64,000 bases of DNA, taken from positions 1,364,001 to 1,428,000 of the forward strand of contig JBCAML010000021.1 in NCBI GenBank assembly GCA_038503075.1. Direction: 5' to 3'. Shown in pieces: positions 55,416 to 64,000 of this stretch (its first letter is position 1; every line of letters starts with the position of its first letter). The position numbers and the translations under genes are program-made. A model generated the notes under the pieces. The model was not told where the DNA came from. It saw only the letters and a program-made list of their open reading frames with translations, and searched no databases. Origin of the DNA: Gyromitra esculenta. Its lineage: Eukaryota > Ascomycota > Pezizomycetes > Pezizales > Discinaceae.

Positions 55416-56605
55416 CTAGAGCACAATATTTTTTGCCATCCCCGGTGGTGGCACCATCATCCCCAAGCTGATGGCCCAGTCGTCCCTTCCACTCTCCCCC
55501 ACAAGCTGCTTCACCAAGTCTAGTCTCCTCCTGTATGGCACGGGCGGTCCATCGACCTCCACAATCCGTCCATGCATTCGCAATTTTCTAGCCATTTTGT
55601 TACTCAACCCCAAAACTGCAGCCGACACAAGCAGCAGGCAGAGAATAATCAAACTTCCGGTTCCGGAGGCATTGCCTGCAAGGGCGGCTACCACATATAT
55701 CAGCAAAGTCGATGCGGCAGCAACAAAGCCCTCAATCGCAGTCATATCTTGAAGCCATTGGCCGGCTGTCACCGCTTTGAGGTCGGCTACTTGGCCGCGT
55801 ATTCGAATCCATCGATCCTGACTGAGCAATACTAGCAGGTCGCCCTCTACCCCGTCTTCCTTTGCTCCATTCCACCCAGGACGCTCGTGTCGTCGGCGAA
55901 TAACGACAATGTTACACAGGCGTGCAATCATCAGCATCCCGAGTATGCCTAATCCCCACCAGTCTTGCAGTAGGATGAGAAACAGCAGTGCCATTAAAGT
56001 CAGGAATGGGCCGATCAGGTACAGGGCTGATGCGGACGGGCTAGGGCTAGTAAAAAAGTTCTTGGTCCGTAAACTCCAGCTAGCACCCTTCTTGCTCGCG
56101 GGGTCTGGTGTAACCTTCACGTTTACCAAACACCCCGTCTTTCCGATCTTCTGGAGGAAGGCGACCGTCGCCTGATTCTCGACCCGAAACACATATCCAG
56201 TCGTGAGCGCAGCCGTTGCAGGCAATTCGCCGCCGTTGGCTTCGGATGCCGCCTGCTGTCGATGGATCCCAGGCGCGAGGAAAAGGATATCGAGAAAGGT
56301 CGCTGAACCGGTGATAACTGTCCGCTGGGCGATTGTCGTGAGATCGGCCAGTGCGACGAGGCCGGCCGCATCCAGCGAAACCCCTGCAATTGTAGGTTTC
56401 TTCTGTAGGGGCGGCGCCGCTGCAGAAGCCTTTGTAACAAGAAACGATATTGTCAACCATGATTTCTAGAAAGTGTTAGTTTCCTTTAGATATGCGGGGC
56501 AAGGGTATTCACCAGGGCGCTTGGGATTGGCATTGCGCCGGCAGATTGGTCGAGCTGCTGCGAGGACTGGTTGAGAGTAGGTAGCCCTTTTAGGATCTCG
56601 GACAT
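55416..56605 (-). CDS. Fungal multi-pass membrane protein of unknown function
   Basis: Exons 56513-56605 and 55416-56465 join across a 47-bp intron (GTGAAT donor, CTAAC branch site, TTTCTAG acceptor) and give 380 aa. The large frame alone has no in-phase ATG at its start, so the first exon (MSEILKGLPTLNQSSQQLD) is needed. The N-terminal third is soluble with a mixed alpha/beta look. The membrane part has helices ALYLIGPFLTLMALLFLILL and GLGILGMLMIARL, then basic RRRHERPGW, a cytosolic stretch with LLVLLSQDRWIRIRG, and a second pair FVAAASTLLIYVVAALAG and LIILCLLLVSAAVLGL. The C-terminus is basic then ends GMMVPPPG. Similar hypothetical proteins are common in Pezizomycotina; no function can be assigned. 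Confidence 0.72.
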
Positions 56606-59600
56606 TCAGGAATCTGCGTATTCAAGAAACTCAGCGTAGGTTCGAGATATGGCAACGGTTGAGGAGAATTTATACTGGGAAATAATATATACTCGTGGCT
56701 GTGAGGAGACCAAGGCTCAGATGTGATGCAGCACATTGCAAAACGGGACTGTGGCCGAACAGAAGCCAGCCTCTATTACAGGCCGATCGCTCCACTGCAT
56801 CTCACATATCACTTTTTGTCAGATAAGAGATGAATGGCTGCCACTTAAGACATTTGCGATCCCAGTTCCACGCGTCGTATCGACACCCGAACTAAAGAAT
56901 AGCCATAGGAATAGTGAGGTATGTAGCAAAAGAGAGCCTGGTAGCCAAAGTATGCGAGCGTAGGGTACACTTGCGCTCGCAAAGCCCTGGTGAAGCAAGT
57001 GTAATGCCAGGCAGACCGAAGCCAAGTCGTATCATGGCAGAGGGCATCACCGGCATACCATAATGGTCATGGGGCATTGATTCACCGTTTGATACCTCTC
57101 GTTCGGCACATACGTGTACCTACTCCAGGTACGGCCATCGCCATCCAGTCATGACCACGCCGATACTCGACCCAGATGCTATAGCAATATTGATCAGAGC
57201 CATCGTCTTTCCAAATCACGGTTGAAGCTGATACTATACGTCAAGTTTAGAGTAGACGTCTATCTCGTTTGGTCCGAATACCGGCACCTAGCTATCTTTA
57301 CTCAAAAGCCAGACATGAGAAATCTAGCCAATAGCTAATGATAGGCTCAACCTGATGTGTGAAAATCCAAGCTTTGGTCTAACCCGAATATCCCCGGCTA
57401 GAGAACAAATCCTAACAAGTAGCATTGAATAGCCACTACAGCTCTGGAGCCTTGTCACACTACATACCTATAAGAATATGGTCGATTTCGCATTGCATAT
57501 CTTCAAAGCTTATCCCTGATCTCTTATAATGCCAACCATATCCAGAACCTATGGCCATGCCGTCAGTGTTCTTAAAGATAACTGGGCTATGGCTACTGAA
57601 CCCTTCAATATATTCCAACCAGGCATTTGTGGCAAGAGTCTCTACGATGCGCCACAAAGTTTAAAGTGATGAGCGCATTGCTCCATGGGGCGATCATAGC
57701 CAAGCAGCTGATTTCGGGACACCCTCCGCCAGGGCGGCTGTCTGGCCGCGATCCATCAACTATGGTACCCTACACTATGGCTAAGCCCTATCACCTGATC
57801 CTCGTCGCAGACCATCTGCGTAGAGCCAAAATAGAGTACTCGAGTATAGGAATATCAATTGGCTGCTTAACTCAATCCTTACCTTGCGGTATGGCTTCAA
57901 CCTAACCCTGTCACACAGTATCGCATCGAGGGGGCAAAACTATATAAGAGACGGCAGAGAGGAGGAGAGTACAGCTATCTCATAGCGGGTGGAAAAATTG
58001 GTGCGATTAGGCCCTAAGAGCAAGACCGTGAGTAGTACTCGCGAATAGGTATCGTATACCGATGGCCCCGACCCGGCCCTTTGCCTAGATACTTGCGCTC
58101 ACAAAGCTGCTCCCTCCGAGCAGGCTGCAAAGCCTGAGAGGATTATTTCGTAATTCGCATGCCTTGGCCTTTTAACGATTACTAATCGAAACCTACACAC
58201 CCTCCCGATCGATTGCAGTTACAGGTAGTTATGGACTAACGAAAATACGCAGTGCGCTCGACATATATGCGCATGCATGCGCAGTGAGCTGTATCACCTC
58301 GAGGACAGAACAGCCAAGGTCAGAGCACATGTAAGCAAAGATCTTTAGAGTTAGGAAGTATATTGGAGATTATCGAGGGAACAGCGTAATGCCTAGTTTT
58401 AGACAACTTTGCGGGCCCACGATAGTCAACTTGGAACCACCTAGCCAGCTGGCTAGGACGTTGCGCAGGTGTGTGAGATGAGACCGTAATATTTCAACGT
58501 CCAATATGCGAATTGAACATGATTGAATGAATTTTGAGGCTTAATTGGAACCAGTAGAGTCATACGTACTTCTTTCTACTTACTTGCTACATGGCTGGGA
58601 CGTGTAAATCCACAGAAGTAAGTCATTTACAAGTAGCTAGTCAACGACTTTCAACTTTCCCAAATACTATCAGCCTTATTCCCCTGAAACCGACCCGGCT
58701 AGGTGTGACGAGGTATTATCCCTATATGTAAATATTCCGTCCCACAGGTCAAGATCTGGGATTTGTAAAGCGAACGAACTATTTACCGATATTGACAAGC
58801 AGTACGAATTTTGATATAGCTTGCTTTAGGAGCAATGCTTGTACCAAATTTTATTTTTTATTTTTTATTTTTTAAGAGTGCAACAAAATTGGAGGGGCCT
58901 GGGAGGAGGAGGGAAATCAGCTTGTGAGGGGAAAATCAAAACCCTAGAAAATCTTCTCCCTCCAGTCTAGTACTAGTATCATAGCCAACCCACCCCGCCC
59001 TGCCATAGTCTCCATCCGTTCGCAAATAACACCCCGTTATAATCGCAAAACATCAAGCTCATACCTAGCCCGCAGCCCGCAGCCCGCAGGTCGCCCCACG
59101 GTATCGCGTAGGGGTAGAAATTAATCCACCAAAACATCGCTGCCCTGTAAAATCCATCATTTTATATTGAATTTTTAAATTTCTATGCTTTGACATAAGA
59201 ATCGATTGGGAAATATCGTGCTTTGGATATGGGATAGTAGGATATAGAGTTGTGGAAGCGGGGTACAGCGGTAGCTTGAGCAAGATAGGCCTTCCGTTCC
59301 AATTCGGTGATAGCAAATCCCACATGATATTGTGCACCACGCAGACGAGAATGCGAAGAGCAATAAATAAAATGCTGTGTCAAAATCAATCATATTTTGT
59401 CGCATCTTTTGGAGCTGTTACGATTTTCTGTTTCTCTGCTCAGTTGGAGCTGGAGACTTTTAAGCTGATTCCATGGGTAAAGTGCTATTCTAGGGCCAAA
59501 ATCTACCCCTAACCCGCATGCACACAACAAGAAACCCATTAGATGCCCAATTGATTCTCCACAGTATCGTATGCATGCTCTTTAGTCTATAACCGTCCGA

Positions 59601-60076
59601 CAAAGAATGAAAGGAACAGTATTGATATAAAGTAAGAAACCGTACGAAAATTATAATTAGGACCCATGGCCAACCGTCAACCATGTATCTTCAAGAAATA
59701 TCCTCAGTGATATCTCCCCTTAACGACAATGCATATGTAAATACAGCTCAAACATCCATCTGAATTTCTCCTAAACCCCGCGCAATCCAGCTTAATCGTA
59801 TCCCCCGGAATTATTGTACGGGGGAAAGTTCTTGCTTAGCATTTTAATAAACGAAGTAGCAAAATACGTGAAAAGCATATAACATGAAATAGATACCGCA
59901 TCGTTATACCCACTCTTGGAATATCAAACATTCGTACGCTGATGATCATTGTTCAGGTACTATAATGGTATGACTGAGACGATCGGAACCGGAATGGAAA
60001 CTAAGACCGAATTAGTACAATCATTCACGAACAACCTTGTTCAAATATAAAACAATATCAGTGTAATGGCAAGTCG
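56606..60076. other. Gene-poor stretch with simple repeats
   Basis: 3.5 kb without a supported gene. A TTTTTA microsatellite lies at about 58849-58874 and a short GCAGCCC tandem at 59070-59090. A 65-codon minus-strand frame (57460-57657) has a plausible globular composition but no recognisable family and no extension. The promoter of the 56605 gene lies at the start. Confidence 0.45.
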
Positions 60077-61734
60077 TTAAAGATATAACGGGGGGGAGTT
60101 TACTCTAGATTTCCAACCACCAGGATTAGCATTTTCTAATGCTTTGATTATTTGCGGGTCTTTTCCCCTCGCTGCCAATTCCATTGCAGTGAAACCTTCG
60201 AAATTCGTTGGCTTCGCGTTGACGCTTGCCCCGCTCTCAAGTAATTTCTTTACTACCTCTGGATGGCCATACTCCACCGCCGCTTGCAAAGCCGTTTTTT
60301 TGTTCCACCCGTATGGTTCTCTATTGACGTTTGCCCCTGCTTGGAGGAGGCGGGCTACCATCGTAAGATTTCCGCGCTCGGCAGCGATTTGTAGTTCCGC
60401 CGAGTAGTAACGAGTATCGCGAACAGACTTCCATATATTATATCGTGGTGTCATGTCTGGCTTAGCTCCATTCTCAAGCAACCGGTAAGCTACTTCCCAG
60501 TGACCATACAAAACTGCTGCCATTAAGGGTGTTGAGTATCCGCTTGATGTCGCATTGGCATCTGCCCCCCTCTCAAGCAAATTGTCCACCATCACCAAGT
60601 CCCCCCTTTTGGCCGCCACGTACAACGGTAGTTCTTCAGTCCTCCGGCGCCTGAACGGGGAACCCCTGTGCTTGCTCTCCGATACCCAGAGTTCAGTCCA
60701 TAATAGCCAGAGTTGAGTCCATAATAGCCAGAGTTGAGCCCACAATCCCCACTGCACAGTCCACGGTCTTCGTCCATTGATTTTAGCCCCTCTCTCAAGC
60801 AACCGGTCCAGGATTACGAGATGGCTCCCACTAACCGCCTGTCCCAAAGCCTTTTGCTTTTCATCGTCGCTAGCTCCTCGGTCAAGAAATCTGTCAACTA
60901 TCACTAGCTCACCCCGTCTGGCCGCTATTTCCAAGGCTGTTTTATTAGATTCGGCGTATTCTTCAGTGTATAATAGATACGTATTGGCATCAAGTAATCG
61001 ATCGACTGCCTCCAGATAACCCATTTTCACCGCCAGCTGTAAGGCTTTCCGCCTGCCAGCCCCAATACTGGAATCGACATCTATCCCAGGAGCAATCAGT
61101 CGATCAATCATCGCTAAGTCACGTGCCTTGATAGCCGCCCACAGTAGTTCGGGCTCATTGGATCGGATTGCCGTATCTATGTCCGCCCCGCCCTTAAGTA
61201 ACCGGTCAACCGTTGATGAATTACCAGCCACTAACGCCGCACATAATGGTGTCCGTCCCCCCTTTGGGCAGCCATCAACTCTAGCTCCTCGCTGAAGCAG
61301 TCGATCAACGACTGCGAGGTGACCCCCCAGAGCTGCTGCGCACAATGCTGGGTGGTCACTGTATCCTGATTCGTCATCAAAATCAAAGGAGTCAGCTTCT
61401 TCAGGATAGTCGTTTATCTCTGCCTGGCTCTCGAGTAATCGATCCAACACTGCTAGATGCCCCTCTCTCGCCGCCGCCGCCAGCGCTTTCATTGAGCCCT
61501 TGCGAGCTGGCGCGTTCACGTTTGCCCCACTCTCAAGAAAGAGGTTCACTAATTCGAGGTTGCCGCTCAGCGCTGCCGCTTGCAAAGCTGTTTGACCACC
61601 ATCTTCCTTGGCTTCCCCATTGACGTGCACTCCAGCCTTAAGAAGTCGGAGAGCAACTGCCATGTGGCCATCCGCCGCTGCCGCTTGTAATGCTGCAAGA
61701 CTGTCTTCAGGTGCTGGTCCACCATTTTTTGAAA
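60077..61734 (-). pseudogene. Ankyrin repeat protein, 5'-truncated by a retrotransposon LTR
   Basis: About 16 ankyrin repeats are visible, with recurring TALQAAA, LELVNLFLESGANVN, AVLDRLLESQAEIN and TPLMAAVLYGH units, ending in MELAARGKDPQIIKALENANPGG. The first ATG is at 61663, giving 528 aa, but ankyrin-type coding sequence (SLAALQAAAADGH) continues in the same frame upstream to within a few bases of the LTR end at 61735. The original start and N-terminal domain, often NACHT or another signalling module in this class, are therefore cut off. Between repeats there is an aberrant Trp/Leu-rich insertion made by a 21-bp tandem repeat (60687-60749). The rest of the frame is undamaged, so a shortened protein from ATG 61663, possibly driven by the LTR, remains possible. 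Confidence 0.75.
60687..60749 (-). repeat. 21-bp tandem repeat, three copies, inside the ankyrin gene
   Basis: Three copies of a 21-bp unit (CAGAGTTGAGTCCATAATAG plus one base on the plus strand, copies 1 and 2 differing at one base and copy 3 more diverged). The unit length keeps the reading frame and encodes a seven-residue LWLLWTQ-like repeat that interrupts the ankyrin pattern. Confidence 0.75.
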
Positions 61735-61956
61735 TGTTACAAGATAGTGTAGAGAATAAATGACTATTTCGATACTGATTTAAACTACTAAATCCCCTGA
61801 CTTAAATACTCCTTATTCCTCATTCAACGAACTCGTTACCACAAGGAAATATGCCCGTCGGGCTAATACAAAGTAAATCTCGGCTCATAGTCACATCGCG
61901 TCTGACATACTCCTATAGGATGTCTGTAATATAGGTGAGAGCACCTTATTCCAACA
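61735..61956 (-). mobile_element. 3' long terminal repeat of a Ty1/copia element
   Basis: Read on the minus strand, the segment begins TGTTGGAATAAGG directly after a purine tract (AAGAAGGGG, 61957-61965) and ends CTTGTAACA, the TG...CA ends of an LTR, 222 bp. A TATTTAAG element lies inside at about 61800. The pol stop codon lies just 5' of the purine tract. The LTR ends abut ankyrin coding sequence; the flanking five bases (TGAAA on the plus strand, 61730-61734) are the expected target duplication, but the partner end is not in the window. Confidence 0.7.
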
Positions 61957-63600
61957 CCCCTTCTTGCTCGAGGCATCCTAATAATAACAAAAAACCTTGG
62001 TGCTTAATCCTTTCTAATCCTTTAGTAAAAAGATCCCCCAAATTCTCTGCCGTTGGTACATATACTAATTCGAACACATTATTTTCGAATTGCTCCCTAA
62101 CATAGTGGAAATGAACGTCTATATGTTTAGATCGTTTGTGAAAAACAGGATTCTTAACCAAGGAAAGAGCTCCAGTATTATCCCCTTTTAGTACGTACTT
62201 CCGTTCTTCCCATAGCTCTAGTTCCTCCATTCCTCTTTTCAGCCATACCAGCTGTCTCGATGCTTCTGAAATTGCCATATATTCGGCCTCGGTTGAGGAG
62301 ATGGCGACAGACTTCTGTTTCTCGGTTCTCCATGTAATAAGGCAGTTGTTTAAAAGGAAACAGTTGCCAGATGTTGATCTCCTAGATCCAACATCTGCTG
62401 CGTGGGAGGCATCGGCATATCCTTCTAAGTAGAGCGTTTTCTTCGGGTTTTTGTTGTATACCAGTCCTAGTTTCGTAGTTCCTCGTAGATACCTTAGTAT
62501 TCTTTTGACTGCTGTCCAATGATCTGGACCGGGGTTGGTTGAGAAGGACGACAGGAAGGTTACTGCGAACGTTAGGTCAGGTCTGGTTCCGATTGCTGCG
62601 TACATCAGTGATCCTATGATTTCTTGGTACCTCGTAACTTCGGCAGGAGTGGCGGTTCCTTCAGTCTTTGGAGTAAGTCATTGTTCTCCAAATGGCGTTT
62701 TTCTTGATCGGCGATCTGTCATATCAAACCGTTCTAGGACAGAGATTGTTTGATCGAGTTTTATGTAGTCTGAAGCGTAACTAACTCTTATCCCGACGAT
62801 CCAATTAACATGTCCGTTGTCTGTCATTCGAAACACTGTTCATTGGTACGACTCGTTGATCCTCTTTAGGATCTGTTGAAAAAGTTGCGAGGTCGTCAAC
62901 GAAAGCTGCTAGAATAAGTGTGTTTTTCTGGTTAATAAACACACTGGGATCGAAAGTGCTCCTCCTAAGACCAAGATTCTGTAGTTCGTGGAAAAGTACA
63001 CTGTGCCATTCTCGAGGAGATTGTTTCAGACCGTATAAAGTTTTCTGGAGTTTTAACACACAGTTATTGCCTCTTTCATATCCTTCCGGCTGTTCCAAGT
63101 ATACTTCTTCTTGTAGTTCTCCATTGAGAAAAGCGTTTTTGACATCACTTTGACGACTGGTCCAGTTTCCTTGATGGCTTGCCATTATTGCAAACAGAAT
63201 TCGTATCGACTCGTAGCGGAAGACTGGTGAGAATGTCTCGTTGTAATCTATTCCCTGGATCTGAGAGTACCCCTTGGCCACGAAGCGTGCTTTATGTCGA
63301 ATAATCTTTCCGTCTGGTCCTAGTTTCGAGTGATAAACCCACCTACTCTTGACTACCTTCTTTCCTTGGGGTCTTTGTACCACAGTCCATACTTGATTCC
63401 CTAGGAGTGCCTGGTATTCCTCATCCATAGCTTCTATCCATTTTTCTTCGTCAGGTCCGGTAGTTGCTTCTTGGAAATTCTGAGGTCCTCCAGTAATAAG
63501 AAGTGCTTCTTCGTCAAAACGTTGAGGAGGTTTCGTAACGCGATTGGATCTCCTTCTCAAGGAGTGAGGTTTATCTTCAAGCTCTCAGGTATCCCCCGAG
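61957..63600 (-). mobile_element. Degenerate Ty1/copia pol: reverse transcriptase and RNase H
   Basis: Minus-strand retrotransposon coding remnants. 62805-63560 encodes the start of a copia reverse transcriptase: EEKWIEAMDEEYQALLGNQVW, KSRWVYHSKLGPDGKIIRHKARFVAKGYSQ, then the active site AAFVDDL. A frameshift near 62870 and a nonsense codon at about 62677 separate it from 61946-62605, which encodes SLMYAAIGTRPDLTFA and the RNase H part GYADASHAADVGSRRSTSG, ISSTEAEYMAISEA and KHIDVHFHYVRE. Another stop lies just upstream of 63560 (near 63589). Gag, protease and integrase are not seen. The element is dead as coding sequence. Confidence 0.85.
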
Positions 63601-64000
63601 ATAAGCAGTGCTACTTGAAGGAAAAACTAAGCGACGAGAGAGTTTTTACGAAGTTCCACAGGCTCTACGGAGTGTTCAAGTATAGAGGACTTGAGGACGG
63701 CGACAGCGCAAGGTTATCAGGTGTAACCGAGGTTTGTATTTGTAGAATACAAGAGTGTACGATAGAAGACGTTGCTTAAGGAAAGAGAAAGAAAAGTACA
63801 ACAAGAGGGGAAATCCCTTCGCTTATATACTCATAATCCACCTCTTTGATGACAAACGTATGACTCATTGTAAGGGAAACCAACAGAAACATATAGAACA
63901 AACGACAAAGCAACGCAACAAAACACCCATACCGCTAACCAAACAACACAACAACCATCCATGAAAGTACCCCCTCCCTTATAGCCGTGAGCTCCTGCGA
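63601..64000. other. Unassigned window edge next to the copia remnant
   Basis: No integrase-like coding sequence is visible where copia pol should continue. On the minus strand a TATATAAG element (about 63823-63829) is followed by a C/T-rich stretch and CTACAAATACAAACC, which resembles a promoter or LTR R-U5 region but does not match the 3' LTR at 61735. Two plus-strand frames (63471-63779 and 63755-63964) have no domain. Confidence 0.4.

Noticed and set aside
57460..57657. 65-codon minus-strand frame with globular-looking composition
   Set aside because: No recognisable family, no splice partner and no promoter signal. It may be a gene relic but cannot be supported.

Overview
The window is nuclear DNA of a filamentous ascomycete, most probably a eurotiomycete close to Aspergillus. 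The reasons are short GT-AG introns (47-184 bp), a Zn2Cys6 regulator, an AROM-derived QutR-type repressor, a secreted family PL4 pectin lyase, and ankyrin/F-box proteins. Many genes are split, so most coordinates below come from joining exons by hand at GT/AG sites that restore family-like protein sequence.

Layout. 0-1.8 kb: a complete four-exon rhamnogalacturonan lyase. 4.9-12 kb: a divergent regulator pair, a QutR-like repressor and a QutA-like Zn2Cys6 activator. 13-18.3 kb: an accessory island with two or three very small single-pass membrane proteins and an F-box/ankyrin protein. 18.9-38.4 kb: a dense catabolic cluster containing maleylacetate reductase, mitochondrial 3-oxoacid CoA-transferase, type II dehydroquinase, 3-dehydroshikimate dehydratase, a stand-alone shikimate/quinate dehydrogenase, a type I dehydroquinase-shikimate dehydrogenase fusion, a quinate permease, a second quinate/shikimate dehydrogenase, an NTF2/SnoaL-like protein and hydroxyquinol 1,2-dioxygenase. 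38.4-60 kb: gene-poor DNA with a BIM1/X325-like GPI protein, a six-exon serine hydrolase, two membrane proteins and a mariner-type MITE. 60-64 kb: an ankyrin gene cut at its 5' end by the LTR of a decayed Ty1/copia element.

How the genes fit together. The permease imports quinate. QutB-type dehydrogenases and the dehydroquinases give 3-dehydroshikimate, and the dehydratase gives protocatechuate. The aromatic genes present are not those of protocatechuate 3,4-cleavage. They are those of the hydroxyquinol branch: hydroxyquinol dioxygenase to maleylacetate, maleylacetate reductase to 3-oxoadipate, and CoA-transferase to 3-oxoadipyl-CoA. The linking step, oxidative decarboxylation of protocatechuate to hydroxyquinol, has no recognisable flavoprotein gene here; an NTF2-like protein divergent from the dioxygenase is the only unexplained gene in the catabolic block. 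A near-perfect QA-1F/QutA-type palindrome lies in the divergent promoter of the dehydrogenase and the fusion gene. The composite quinate-to-3-oxoadipate cluster via hydroxyquinol, with AROM-like enzymes beside an AROM-derived repressor, is the most interesting system in the window.
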